The position numbers were made by a program, and so were the translations under genes. From Oreohelix idahoensis (Eukaryota; Mollusca; Gastropoda; Stylommatophora; Oreohelicidae), in assembly GCA_024509875.1 (NCBI GenBank), contig JAMPIV010000584.1:1302001-1366000 (forward strand): DNA of 64,000 bases. Direction: 5' to 3'. Below, piece by piece: positions 34,841 through 46,950 of the stretch. The notes below the pieces were generated by a model. The model worked only from the letters and a program-made list of their open reading frames with translations. It made no database searches and was not told the DNA's origin. Every line of letters starts with the position of its first letter. The stretch's first letter is position 1.

Positions 34841-35284
34841 GCATGACTACAAACTGAACACAGAAGAAAAAAGAAAATATTGGAAGAGAAACATGAATGA
34901 GTAAAGCAGTTAGATTTTTCATTTAAAAAATATATTTCAGTGATACTATAAGCAGATAATCTTATCAGATCGAAACACTGCTTTCCTTTTAGGGAAAAAT
35001 CCTAATGTAAACTTAAGCCCTTAGGTCTTTGGTGAACGACGCGTGCTCCGCTATAATGGAGACTAAATACTATTAAACAACAAAGTAATGACTCAGACGG
35101 AAGGATTGCGTGAGGTCTAAAGTAGATTCACAGTAACGTCAAGATTTATGAACTAAAGTTAACCACAAAGTAACACTAGCTAAAGAACCTGGGACAAATA
35201 TAGAATCAGCAGATTGGACGTATATAATGTAAGAAGTAAAAACGGTTGTATCTAATGTTGTTCAGGCTTATGATTTTGTTGTCT
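34841..35284. other. Spacer, nothing recognised
   Basis: About 440 bp without a gene, repeat or LINE similarity that I can support. Confidence 0.4.
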
Positions 35285-35740
35285 GCACTATCCTTGAATA
35301 CTATATCTAATCTTTTCTGTAGTTCGTTGTCTTCATGTCAGTTACTAGTATCGCTTCATCAACATAGCGTCAATGAATTATGTTGTTACCTTCATCTCGT
35401 ATTCCAGGTTCATCTTTAATAAACCTCATTATGTTCTCACTGTAAACTCTTTTTCAGATCAGATGAAAGGCAATATCTCTGCTTCACTCAGTGTTTTGTT
35501 GGTGGAAACTGCCCAGTTTTTCTCCATTCTCACAGCTGATATCAACTTTCATTTCATGGTTTTAGACCTTTTCTATCAATTAATATCTTGTCTGGCTTTC
35601 TGGTGACTTTCTGATGTTTCACATTACCAAACGCCTTGGTATAATATGTGAAGCGCATGTATATATCTTTCTATACTTCAAAGGCTCTCTCCATTAGTAT
35701 TTGTATAATATATACAGCACAGTATTGCCCCATTTGCTTA
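35285..35740 (-). pseudogene. Degenerate LINE reverse transcriptase fragment
   Basis: On the minus strand, in shifting frames: LMERAFEV near 35690, YTKAFGNVKHQKVTRK near 35630 (RT motif A, with D-F reduced to G), GVKQRYCLSSDL near 35480 (motif B region), IMRFIKDEPGIR near 35420, and RYVDEAILVTDM near 35350 (motif C YADD changed to YVDE). Several stops interrupt it. The layout matches endonuclease-type LINE RTs and differs from the RTE copies elsewhere in the window. Confidence 0.65.
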
Positions 35741-36117
35741 ACACATTCATATGGGTCTTCTGTAATTTCCGTTTTATGTTATGTAGTTAGCCTGAACAGC
35801 ATGAAAACAGTAACCATGTTTTCTCCAAGCAACGGACTCCACCTAAATACAGAGTAATGACAAGTGGAACCGCATGTACAAACACACACAGATACAGATA
35901 AGTAGGTCGAATGAGAGCATCAGTTGGATAATGCACCACTGCGATTAAGACCAGAATATGTCAAGTAGATACAACATTTCATAAATTGAAGCATCCCCTA
36001 AGAAATACATTTTTGTCACGAAACATTTGAAAAAGAGCTCGGAAGTGCAACAACATACCAGTTTATCGTATGGAAGGAGTTATTTATATATGTGTGTATG
36101 ATTCCGCATATAGTAGA
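35741..36117. other. Spacer, nothing recognised
   Basis: About 375 bp with short ACACACA and TATG simple sequence and no supported gene. Confidence 0.4.
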
Positions 36118-36340
36118 TTACTGTGGCCTCTCATCAAGTGTTCTCATTTTGTTTTGCATCTTGTGACGGTTATGGGACAGAGGAGCCTGGTCGTCGACAC
36201 AACTTAGATCGTTAAGCTGTTTTGTCAGACTCCATTGAATTCCTTTTCTGTTGGTTGATGTTGTTTTCATAATCCAATCAATAGCCATTAAGAAGAGAAA
36301 TTGCGACAAGAAGCATCTCTGCCGCAATCCAGCTCTTATC
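36118..36340 (-). pseudogene. RTE LINE RT fragment (motif B to C)
   Basis: Minus strand. It reads RQRCFLSQFLFLMAIDWIMK, then KGIQWSLTKQLNDLSCVDDQ and LSHNRHKMQNKMRTLDERPQ. This aligns with 43142-43350 of the full-length RTE element, where the same region reads RQGC-type motif B and FADD. Here the catalytic box is CVDD. It is a short internal fragment. Confidence 0.82.
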
Positions 36341-37696
36341 TAGAGGGTTCCTTTGTAAGGTGACTTTCAATTAGAATTCTAATTTTTATGTCTAGTTTAT
36401 ATTTCTGCTGCCACCTATGCAGTTTACCCTTGTTAGTTTAATGTACGAATATTCCAGGTGCCAAATGTGGAGAATTTGCTAGAAGAAAAAAAAAAGTCAG
36501 CAAGACAGACTTCTTTCTACTATCTCTGAACTGTGTCATAAGCCTCCTTACCGGAGAACTTCTATCGTTGATCGCTGAGTTCAGTTATTTTCGTTAGCTG
36601 ACTTAAAAAATGTCTAAAGAATGAATAGCCCGACTCGATGCCCAACCTTCTTTAGTCGCCATTTCCGACATGCCAGGCATGTAACAGTGTTTCTGTTCTT
36701 GGCTGCCCTTTCGGGCCCTGGTAACACATTGTGTGTCAGAACATATACAGACAAATAAACAGATATGCAGAAACCGCCTGTACAAGAGCATACATTTCCA
36801 CAACTGCTTAAAAAAAGGCTAAAGGAAAGACAAAAAATTGTAGTAAAGAGCTAATTGATTTCCTCAAGAAAATGTACAGAAAACGAGATGGCATAAAACA
36901 CAGAGGAGAGATAGGGAGGGGAGGGGGGAAGCTACAAAATTTGAAAAAATAAAAAAAAAGGTAATTTTGTTCTATCGTGAACAAGGCTGTTAATATTGAT
37001 TTCCGATTGCAACCTGTTACCTCCCCTCCTGTGTGCGCAAAGTGGCAAAAAGGCGGTTCCTTTTTCAACGACAAGTGAACTCGTACAAACTCATCAGACA
37101 AGAAAGGGATACGGAAGTAACAAGTGGAGTTAAGAGACCCGTCGCTATAGAAATACGCTGGTGCCCTGTCGCGTTTTCATTTACGTTGTTATTTATTTTG
37201 CGGCAGGCACACAACGACAAGGCCACCGTCGTGTCGCGCTTTTAATTGTTGTCATCCAATTGTATAAAATTATTTTCTTCTCACTTTCTCTTCAGAATGA
37301 CTGAAATGAGTGGTTCATTTCAAATGAACACCACGGTTAAAGTTCACTTATGAACTGTATCGGATATACAAGTATAATACAGGTACGGTAATACAGTTAC
37401 AATTGTAACAGGTCGCGCTTTATAAAGCGTGTTCGGTAACATCAACCTTGTATAATAATTAAAGTTTAGTACAAAAATCATGAAAATTCTTAGTTCATAA
37501 TAAAAGAAAAAAAAATGTCCTTCACAATTTTAAATAAAAAATTCCACCTTCCCAAGATTGAGTATTTTAATAATATGTTTAGAAACAAAATCATTAAATA
37601 GCAGTATTTTGGCTCTAAGGCTCGTTACCGCCATAAGTGTTCTACCTGTCCATTTGTGTTTCGGAAGCTAAATGTTTATTTTCGAAAGGCACTTTT
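36341..37696. other. Spacer, nothing recognised
   Basis: No gene supported in 1.35 kb. Short frames at 36603-36803, 36808-37101 and 37033-37245 have no recognisable domain. Confidence 0.4.
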
Positions 37697-38325
37697 GTAA
37701 TTAGCATCGCAGAAAGGCATATAGACGAGAATGGGTGGAATTAATTAGTATCGCAGAAGGGCATATAAGAGATAATGAGTGGAATTAATTTGTTTCGCCG
37801 AAAGGCGTATAAGCGAGAATTGGTAGAATCAATTCTCTTCTCTTCTTCTTCTGTCCTTAGCCACCGACCGTCAAAGCAGTCAGTGGCCATTACGCCTAGT
37901 GGCGTCTTAGGGCAACAGCAGATAGGTTTTCTTTGCCATTGTTTCCCATCACGCCTAGTGGCGTCTTTAGGGCAATGGCAAATCAACCCATTTGCCGTTG
38001 TTTCCGTAATCGAAGTGTCTGGCAAACGGGTGATCAGCCCGTTGGTACGTAGAATCAATTAGTATCGCAGAAAGGCATATAGGATAGAATGTGTACAGTT
38101 AATTAGTATCACAGAAAGGCATATAGGCGAGAACGGGTAGAATTAATTTGTATCGCAGAACGGCATGTAGGCGAGAATGGGTAGAATTAATTAGTATCGC
38201 AGAATGGCTTATAGGCGAGAATGGGTAGAATTAATTAGTATAGCAGAATGGCGTATAGCCGAGAATGGGTAGAATTAATTAGTATCGCAGAACGGCATAT
38301 AGGAGAGAATGGGTAGAATCAAAGA
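37697..38325 (+). repeat. 47-bp minisatellite interrupted by a LINE tail
   Basis: Units such as TTAGTATCGCAGAAAGGCAT then ATAGGCGAGAATGGGTAGAATTAA recur at about 37697, 37741, 37787, then after the insertion at about 38059, 38104, 38150, 38197, 38244 and 38281. Divergence between units is about 5-15 percent. The array is split at 37835-38048 by a LINE 3' end with a 12-bp duplication. Confidence 0.93.
37835..38048 (-). mobile_element. LINE 3' tail inserted in the minisatellite
   Basis: Minus-strand insertion flanked by GTAGAATCAATT at 37823-37834 and again at 38049-38060, a 12-bp target duplication. Its start (CTCTTCTCTTCTTCTTCTG, the reverse of an AAG-rich tail) and the GCCACCGACCG and ACGCCTAGTGGCGTCTT segments match the reverse of the LINE end at 16425-16500. 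The ACGCCTAGTGGCGTC segment appears twice inside. Confidence 0.85.
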
Positions 38326-39105
38326 AAAATAGATACGTTTAATACAGTTACAACCTTGCTCCGAGACCTCTCTGAGTAAAGTGCGGGAAGCGTGACGTAT
38401 AAGACTTTGTACTAAGAAGATGAGTAAGAGGTGAAGATTCGAAGATGAGGTGTAGGGGCAGAGTATACGTTAACGTCTTCTAAGAAGTATGGTGACCTGA
38501 GATAAAACTTGAAGAACGTTTATCTTTAACCCGCCTATTCCATCTCCTAAGTTGCTGCAATATTACTGATCCGGCTCGGAGTCCCAATATTAAGACGTGT
38601 GTGTTTAAATATGGGTGTGTGTGTAAGTTACATGGACTAACTAATTGCACAATATTCAAATATATCTTAACCTATACCTGGTTAGAATGTAATAATATTG
38701 TATTTATTACATATAAAGGTGGACAAGTAACCATGAATGATAATATGTCTATAAATGATTATACGCATTTAAAGCAACCAAAGCTTAAGGATTCAGCTAA
38801 AAGAGTTCAATAAGTTTGTCAGGGTTAAATAATACTGGACGAAGTACTAATAAAAAAGAAAGCTTTAACTGTTAATAAGACGTAGCTACACTGCTAATAG
38901 CATTTGACAAAGGTGTCATCCTAATACAGATGGTTAGGTCTGGTTGACTAATTGTATAGGACCACTCAGTGTTTCGAGCGAGGAAAGATGCATTTAATAT
39001 TCTGATGAACTGGGATGAGCTAGAAGCCCGTTTTACTTCTAAGCGGCTAGCAGCGGCAAAGGAGGATACAAAATTCAAAGGTTGACTAATACAAAAGGAA
39101 GATTA
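38326..39105. other. Spacer, nothing recognised
   Basis: No supported gene or repeat. Small frames at 38601-38813 and 38872-39078 lack domains. Confidence 0.4.
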
Positions 39106-40843
39106 GATGTTGTCTGGGAAACTTGTCTCAGTGCAGCACTGTGTCGCTCCTTATCCTTCTGGGGACTAGGAAAGAACGGGTGATAATTGCTAATCACTTC
39201 CGTCCAGACATTGTCTGTGTAATTATTACAGAGAAACTCGTCTGGGTAGACAAATTAGCGAGGGCACCATCTGCAGGCGATGTTACAAATCGTAATTGAA
39301 AGGTTATCTAAGAGTGACGGAAGAAGTCTGGGCATATATGGGAGATGAGGTCATGTGTTAATATCATTTTTAAATGATATTTTAAAACACGCAATGAAAA
39401 ATAAATAACTGACACCCCGGACCCACTACATTCTGGCTCATGGATTGGATCACATGAGAGTCAGAAATAAACACTTATTCTGACTGGAGGTTTTACTGGA
39501 AACGCCAGGTGGAAGCGTGGGCAGGAAATCTGCAATATAACCTAGCAAATTCGGAGGATAAAATACACTGCATTCCAGAATCGTCAAAGTAGAGAGCTCG
39601 GACTGAAGACAAGAAATAATAGAGTTAGGATTCTGACGTTATAAGACAGGGCAAAACACGTATCTAACTCCTTCTGAACACTACAGCAAGGAAGATCTAC
39701 CTTCTAATACAGAAACCGGACTCCAACTTGGCCTACTCACAAAGTCGCAGAGGGATTATAACTAGAAATAATACGCCTGACGCGTGTTCGAGGCATCTTT
39801 ATCAAGTTGCCAAGACTATTTAACTAAGAAATCTATCTTCCCTATTGGGGTGAGTTGTAACATACTTTATATACTTTGAATTTGACAAGTTTGAACTTGA
39901 TGATGGTTATACAGGTCCATACGAGGCTGGCAACCTCAGCATGTGAAAATGATATATTCATGAACTACCACAGCAAAGCGCTGGTGATTGCTTCATGCGG
40001 GTTCTCACAGGGAACCAAAAGCAGAGGAAACCCCAGACTCTGAGTGGAGCAGGGAGTGGATGGTGATTATATCATATGTATATATTTACTATCATTTGCA
40101 ATAAGTTGTAAGTATACTTAAACATGTTCACCCAGGCACAAACCAATGCATTTACCGCTGTCTCGTCGCAATTTTCCATTTAATTAACTAAAAGAATGGT
40201 GATTTTTCATCATATCCCCTGAGTTATATGATGTAAGCTCAGGGAGATTAGAAAATTCAGAGAAAGGAATCAGTTGACGGACAGCGGGAAAGGCGTCTGA
40301 TTAATATCAAGAAAGGAAAGACTTAGCAGAGGTTTTGTTCTTTTATTTCCCCTAAAGTTTGTGGTACGAATCGAAGAGACCATTTGTGGTACTACTCTGC
40401 GATACCAGTTGTACTACTAATCTGTGGCTCAAAGCTTGTGATCGACACTGGAAACGTACGTTCCACTGGTTGTTAAGATACCTGCCTTGATCAGGAGAGG
40501 TTATCTCTTGAATTGATTTGGAGAGCTGCCCTTGCCACAGAGACGAATTGACGAAACAGCAATATCAACATTTCAGCGTTTTGGCAGCTAAGTTGCATTT
40601 CTAGCAGGTTACCTCAGTTTTTTTTTTCTTTTCAACATTAAGCTTTCTAACGCCGACATATTTTCTGTGAAGACACCTACATTTTATTAATCTCCCGCGC
40701 TTATTTATTTACATTTGTTCAATAGTAATTGACCATTACATTTGTTATGTGTTGTTTACAAATTCATAGTTTATTTATTTATAACAGAGAGAAGTGCACA
40801 CGTATGAATCAATATCTTTAATATATATCTATGCAGAGCCAAT
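39106..40843 (+). repeat. Dispersed repeat, copy C, first part
   Basis: Matches copy A: GGGTGATAATTGCTAATCAC near 39178 against 20690; TATTTTAAAACACGC near 39378 against 20888; GAGGCTGGCAACCTCAGC near 39922 against 21507; and the AACCCCAGACTCTGAGTGG region near 40031 against 21611. Its end (40680-40830) also matches 55720-55860. No genes. A full-length RTE LINE interrupts it at 40844, and the repeat resumes at 44060. Confidence 0.75.
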
Positions 40844-41105
40844 CCCAAAAGGGGAGCAAAGAATAGTAATACTGTTCCCTGCCAAGCAATTCGTAGAAAG
40901 CGACTAAGGAGGGTTGGGCATGGGGCCGGTTACCCCATCCTGTAAAAAAAAAATTTAAACCACAAACAACTTCAACAAACATGGACAAGTCAATTAAAGA
41001 AAATAAAACACAGCCATCCAAGACAGGGGAAGGTCCTCTCGCAGGGAGGCGTATGATGCAACACAGAGAAAGCCGAAAGGAGTCTGTGTTACTGACTAAC
41101 CTTCT

Positions 41106-43145
41106 TTCTTCTAGGAGAACTTCCAGATTTGGCACCTGGAATTTTCGGACATTAAACGAACAAGGAAAGTGGCACAAGTGGCAGCAGAGATGAGGGAATA
41201 TAAAATCGAGGTTCTGGGACTGTGTGAAACAAAGTGGAAGGGGGTAGACAGGAAGAAACTCATCACAGGTGAATTGGTGCTGTCCTCAGGACATGAAGAC
41301 GAAAGTTCACACCACAGTGAAGGGGTAGCTCTTATGTTATCTAAAGAAGCACAGAAAGCACTCATTGAATGGGAAGCCGTTGGATCCAGAATAATAACAG
41401 CTTCTTTTAAAACAGCTAAAAAGAAAATAAATGTAAATGTCATCCAATGTTATGCACCAACTAATGACAAAGAAGAGTCTGTGAAAGAAGCATTTTATTC
41501 TAGACTACAGGAAATTATGGAAAAAGTAAAAAGAAGAGACATCATAATTTTGATGGGTGACATGAATGCAAAGATAGGTACAGTCAACACCGGCTTTGAA
41601 GAAGTCATGGGAAAACATGGGCTAGGAATAATGAATGAAAATGGGGAACTATTCTCATACGTCTGTGCTTCAAATCAACTGGCTATAGGAGGAAGCATGT
41701 TTCCACATAAGAGAATACACAAGGCAACATGGATATCACCAGACCATAGAACAGAAATTCAGATTGATCCTATATGCATAAAGAAGAAGTTAGGATCATC
41801 ATTGCAGGATGTAAAGGTATATAGAGGAGCAGATGTGGCATCAGATCACCACCTTCTGATAGCCAAAGTAAAAATGAAACTCAAAAGATATGCAACAATG
41901 CAAAATTATAGACAACAATTTAATGTAGGACATCTAAGAAATCAAGAAACAAGAGACAAATTTGCGGTCACAATATCCAACAAATTCCAAGTGCTCCAAC
42001 AACTGGAAGATGCAGAGAATACAGAAGACTATTGGCAGCAAATCAAAACGGTATGGAATGAGACATGTGAAGAAATACTGGGGAAAAGGGAACGACAACA
42101 AAAAGCATGGATAACTACAGAAACCATCAATAAGATAAAAGACAGGAAAAACAAGAAAGCAGATTTAAACACAAGCAAAACCAGAAGTTCCAAAGCCAAG
42201 GCTCAAGAAGTGTACACAGAAGCAAACAAAGAAGTAAAAAGAATTATCAAAAGAGACAAGAGGAAGTATATTGAGGAGTTGGCAAGAGAGGCAGAAGATG
42301 CTGCAGCCAAAGGGAATATGAGAGAACTGTATAACAGCACAAAGAAGCTAACAGGGAAATACAAGCAAACAAGTTGCTTCATAAAAGACAAGAATGGAAA
42401 ACTGCTCAGCAATATACAAGAGCAAATGAAGAGGTGGACGGAATATTTTGAGGACCTTCTCAATAGACCAGCTCCACAAAACCCCTCGGACATCCAGCCA
42501 GCAGAAGAAGAGCTACAAATTAACGGTGAAAGACCAACGAAGGAAGAAATAAAGAAAGCCATAAAGCTTCTAAGAGATGGAAAAGCGTCTGGACCTGACG
42601 GCATTCCAGCAGAGGCCATCAAAGCAGATATCGACACGGCTACAGAGATGTTATATAAATTACTTGGTAAAGTCTGGGAAAAGGAAGACATACCAGCAGA
42701 ATGGAAGGAAGGATATCTGGTTAAGTTGCCTAAGAAGGGAAATTTACAAGAGTGCACAAATTATAGAGGAATAATATTACTTTCAGTGCCAGGAAAAGTA
42801 TTAAACAGGATTATCCTTGAAAGATTAAAAGAGTCCATAGACAAGAAACTGAGAGATGAACAAGCAGGTTTTCGACAAAACAGATCCTGTACAGACCAGA
42901 TAGCCACTTTGAGAATAAGAGCTGAACAAAGTCTGGAATGGAATTCACCACTATACATCGGATTTGTGGACTACGAAAAGGCATTTGACAGCGTAGACAG
43001 AGAATCACTTTGGAAATTGATGAGGCATTATGGAGTTCCCCTGAAGATCATTAATTTAATAAAGAAAACATATGAAGACATGACATGCAGAGTTCTTCAT
43101 GAAGGACAGCTTACAGAACCGTTTGGGATAAGAACAGGAGTGTGA
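41106..43145 (+). pseudogene. RTE LINE endonuclease and RT, first part
   Basis: Apurinic-type endonuclease: FGTWNFRTLNEQGK at about 41128, then a one-base frameshift near 41165; the main frame continues from 41169 with AAEMREYKIEVLGLCETKWK (catalytic Glu), ILMGDMNAKIG near 41553 (Asp, Asn) and ASDHHLLIAKV near 41838 (Asp-His). RT: KKGNLQECTNYRGIILLSVP near 42734, EQAGFRQNRSCTDQI near 42857, and DYEKAFDSVDRESLW near 42968 (motif A). A TGA at 43143-43145 replaces the Arg/Gln codon at the start of motif B (x-QGCLLSP). The enzyme would nick target DNA and copy its own RNA by target-primed reverse transcription. Confidence 0.9.
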
Positions 43146-43870
43146 CAGGGATGCCTCTTGTCTCCATTTCTTTTCTTGCTAGTAATAGACTGGGTTACGA
43201 GAACATCGACAACACACAACAGAAATGGAATCCAGTGGACTCTGACTAAGCAGTTGGATGATCTGGATTTTGCCGATGACTTAGCTCTTCTGTCCCATAA
43301 CTGTAATCAGATGCAGGACAAATTGAAAACACTCGATGAGAGGTCACAGCAATTGGGTCTGAAAATACACAGGGAAAAGACAAAAATAATGAGAATAAAT
43401 GCAGGAAATGATAACAGGGTTGAACCAATACAAGATGTAGAATCGTACACATATCTTGGCAGCAATATAGACAAAGTTGGAGGGACAGACAGCGATATCA
43501 AAATAAGAATACAAAAAGCAAGAGGAGCTTTCATTGCATTGGGAAATATAAGGAGATCACGAGAAATCGGATCCAACACGAAAATAAGAATTTTCAACTC
43601 AAATGTTAAGTCAGTACTATTGTATGGCTCTGAGACATGGAGAACAACAAAGACAACTACCAAAAAGCTACAGACTTTCATAAATGGGTGCTTGCGTAGA
43701 ATAGAGGGATTAAAATCGTATGACAAGGTTACCAACGTGGAACTGATGACAAGAACTAGACAAGTGCCAGTGGAACAAGAGATGAGAAGAAGACGATGGC
43801 GATGGATAGGACACACACTGAGGAAACCTGTTGATAGCATTACAAGGCAGTCCTGGTTCTGGAACCCCTA
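43146..43870 (+). pseudogene. RTE LINE RT, second part and C-terminal region
   Basis: Continues in the same frame after the nonsense codon. QGCLLSPFLFLLVIDW is motif B, FADDLALLSH near 43272 is the catalytic motif C, then ESYTYLGSNIDKVGG near 43441, KVTNVELMTRTRQ near 43727, and RRRRWRWIGHTLRK near 43789. The frame stops at TAG 43869-43871, where the nested copy at 20371 has a CAG. A further stop follows in the GRP-x-TWRRELE segment near 43905. The changes look like C-to-T or G-to-A transitions, compatible with decay at methylated CpG or simple ageing. Confidence 0.88.
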
Positions 43871-44059
43871 GGGCAAGAGAAGCAGAGGTAGACCAAGAAG
43901 CATATGAGGAAGAGAGCTGGAAACAGAGGTGAAAATGATAAGAAGAACGTGGAAAGAACTTGAGATGATGGCACATGACAAGAGACTTGGCATGTGTTTG
44001 TTGAAGGTCTATGCTCCTTTGGGAGTGGAGGGTTATGAATGAATGAATATAGAGCCAAT

Positions 44060-44370
44060 AAGAAGAATTTTACAGTTAATTCAGTTGGGGCGTGTACGAG
44101 CTAAATTAAATTATATACAAAAGGCGGCGGGCAGACGAAAGTTAACATTGCTAAGACACAATCAGCATTGTTCTTGTATTCTGAAATATCCTGTGAAAAC
44201 TCCCTCAAGATAGAAGCATCCGCATCCTTCTATCTGCATCTCTGCCAAGAGAAATCTTTGTGCGAAGGTAGATACCTTTGAAGACTCACATTAGGTACTC
44301 TTGGTTTTGGCCATTGTTGGACCATCACTGCACAGCAAGGGGAGGCAACCCGTGACGCATAGTCCGAACA
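44060..44370 (+). repeat. Dispersed repeat, copy C, second part
   Basis: Resumes after the LINE and matches copy A 22520-22795: AAAAGGCGGC near 44118, GCATTGTTCTTG near 44166, AGATAGAAGCATC near 44208, TTTGGCCATTGTTGGACCA near 44302 and AAGGGGAGGCAAC near 44336. Confidence 0.75.
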
Positions 44371-44961
44371 CAGCCGCACTTCCATGGCAACGTCCAACAT
44401 AAGAACGGATACAAAGGCAGTTACTGCAGCCCTGAGCAGGCTGTCAGAATCCACATCGATCAGGGTAGTTACTGTGTCAGACTCTGTCCATGCTTCGGAG
44501 GGTCTAAAATAAATGGCTATGGCATGAATGGAAAACTTGCATAGAATCCTCTAGTCTTCAGGAACTGGTGTGGATATACGGTTCTGTAAACAACCACAAC
44601 ACTGCATAAACAGTTAGCATTCAAACTATTCGACATTTGCTGGAGGAGACGGAGCACCTATGGGTTTTCACTGAGTGCAGTGATGTCGATTCTGATTCAC
44701 AATAACAATAACATAGTATTCATATCCGACTGTATGACATCAGTGGGCAGACAAAAGTATTCACCAACATGACTTTAGTATCAAATTCTAACAGAATGTG
44801 AGATGTTCCAGGAGCAGAACATGAGGGCTGCAGCCCAGCAAGAAGTAGAAAATGCCAAAGCAGGATGTTTGTCTATGCTAGAAGAATCGCTTCGTCACGT
44901 CAGATGTCGGCTTCACTCGGCAAGAGATACGTTTCAAAGCCTATAAGAAGAGTGTGCCAAA
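44371..44961. other. Spacer between repeat copies C and B
   Basis: About 590 bp with no gene or repeat that I can assign. Confidence 0.4.
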
Positions 44962-46950
44962 ACATGGCTAATGAAGATTGTGACAAAACGTTTTTACATG
45001 TACTTTTGAGCCCTTCTCTCACTTCTTCATCTGCTTTTTTTTTGGCATATTTTATGCTCCTTCATTCATTTTATTTGCTGTGACCACTCCCAGACTTGTT
45101 TACGTTTCGCCAGGTGAACCGTAATAATATTAGGCTAATTACACAGGTAGTGGTAATACGTTTATCGCCTTAGGCGTCTGGCCACCCTTGATAGAGTCGA
45201 TCTCTATTGACACAATATAGTCGCTCACGAGCTATGAAAAGAAAAACCATATTGTCTGCCTGAGAGAGCCGTCTGGGGTGTGCGAAGACACATGTGATAA
45301 TTAGATAATCGTTTCCGCTGGGCCATCGCGGTATCAATATTACCGATAAGCTGTCTGGAGAGACAATATTGGTGAGAAAGCAGCTAGACAAGCAATAAGT
45401 GCACAGATGGGGTTAGGAGTTTTGCATAAGTATGCAAGCGGAAGTATTACGACTTATTAGAAAGAGGCCACGCATTGGAATTTTAAGTGATAAACTTACA
45501 ACACGCGGGGGGGGGGGAATTAAATTAAACAACCCGACCCACATAGTCTAAAGAGCTTTCGATTGGCTTGATTTGAGAGCCGGAATAGACTCTAACTTTC
45601 GTTGGAAGTTAGTCTAAAAGTACAATCTGGTATTTGAACTGAGAAATGGAAATATAATTGAGCGACATCGGATTCACAAATCAGACTGCACCGTCACGTC
45701 AAGCTAGCAATTCACCAGAGCCAGAAAGAAAAGAATCGAACACCGGATTCCAAAATTATAAGTGACAGATCGAAGCATTTGCGCAACTTTAAAACTTAAA
45801 AATGTAAACCCGAATTTGTTAAATACAAAGAATGGAGATCAAAGGAATCAGATCACCCGTCATAAGATGAATACAAAATTTTCCCAGACCAAGTGATTCG
45901 AAAGCATCAATTTGCTGTATCCATTCTAAACTGTGATAGGAGATTCTGTTCCCAAAATTTACTTTGGAATCGTGGAACGAAGCTATCAGAATGTTCGTGA
46001 TACGAAGCTGAAAGACAAAAGTTCTACGCTAAAAGCATGGAATCAACACTAACCGCCTAAATTGGACAAGTTATGTGAAGAAGTGCCCCCATGACAGAAG
46101 AATGCTCTGCCCTTTGCAGCATTGACTTCTGAAAATATCTTGTGAAAATTCCCTTGAGATAGAAGCGTCATTACCAGTGGCGTATTCTCTATGTGTGCTG
46201 TGCGTGCTGCGCACACCTATGCCCGAAGGAAAATAAAAATTTAATTTATTATTCTATAAAATATTTCTCTTCTAATGTTCTGCTTTCGGACCGCACGCAC
46301 CAGGATAACGGATTTTCCCGCATAGAATCTACGAGTATAATCTAGTTTCAGTTTCCCCAGACGCTTTTTATAGCGCAGTTTTTTATTGGTTGGTAGCAAT
46401 CGCCCGAAGTTTCTCGGGTAATTCCGTCACAATGCGTGCGGCACGTTTTGGATTCACGTCTGAACACTGGTTTGATTGGATCGGGATCATGGCCAGATAC
46501 GTAAATACAATGCGAACATGCGTGCGGTGGCCCTGCAGCTCTCGAGTTGTAAAAATCGGTTGTGTCCGTCCAGTGTTTTTTGTGACTAATTTTTGTTAGT
46601 TGCCGGGAATGCAGATTATTACAGTGACAGTGAGTTTAAAGTTGTAAGTTAAGTATTTCGGAGATAGTTGACATATACCCCTAAAACTATCGTTGCGTAA
46701 TTGAATATAGTTGGTTTTTTAAATTAAGAGGGGAAGAAGTTAAATAGTAGGCGTACATATTCATTTTAAGTAGCAGCACGCCTAGCTCGCATTACCAGGA
46801 TACGCCACTGGTCATTACCCTTCTATCTACAACTCTGCCAAGAGTAATCTTGTGCGAAGGTAGACACCTTTGACGACCCATTTTAAATACTCTAGCGTTT
46901 TGGCCACTGCTGGAGCACTACTGCAGAGCTAAGGGGAGGCAATCCGTGAC
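44962..46950 (+). repeat. Dispersed repeat, copy B
   Basis: Collinear with copy A from the ACATGTACTTTTGAGCCC block (44997) to AAGGGGAGGCAATCCGTGAC (46931). Relative to A it lacks about 510 bp (A 21440-21948) at about 45967 and most of A 22060-22580, including the (TA)n. It contains the empty site of A's LINE fragment, and itself holds a hAT-type insertion at 46175-46810, for which A is the empty site. Confidence 0.8.
46175..46810. mobile_element. hAT-type non-autonomous element (636 bp)
   Basis: Terminal inverted repeats CAGTGGCGTATTC at the left and GGATACGCCACTG at the right, with an exact 8-bp duplication GTCATTAC at 46167-46174 and 46811-46818. The 8-bp duplication and CAGTGGCG-type ends are characteristic of hAT transposons. 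No transposase is encoded; a 69-codon frame at 46390 has no domain. Copy A near 22646 shows the uninterrupted site. Confidence 0.92.

Larger units (their letters stand above)
40844..44050 (+). mobile_element. Near full-length RTE-type LINE (3.2 kb)
   Basis: Flanked by AGAGCCAAT at 40835-40843 and 44051-44059 (target duplication). It contains a short 5' untranslated region, an endonuclease/RT polyprotein and a 3' tail of GAATGAATGAAT, the microsatellite-type tail common in RTE elements. One frameshift and at least three nonsense codons make it inactive. The short fragments at 20195-20531 and 36118-36340 belong to the same or a close family. Confidence 0.88.

Noticed and set aside
37697..38325. 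47-bp repeats with an interruption, as a possible array with a leader
   Set aside because: Units are contiguous, and the interruption is a LINE tail with a target duplication.
41106..43870. RTE endonuclease/RT as a host gene (some databases name such products craniofacial development protein 2-like)
   Set aside because: Target duplication, microsatellite tail, nonsense codons and other fragments in the window show that it is a LINE copy.
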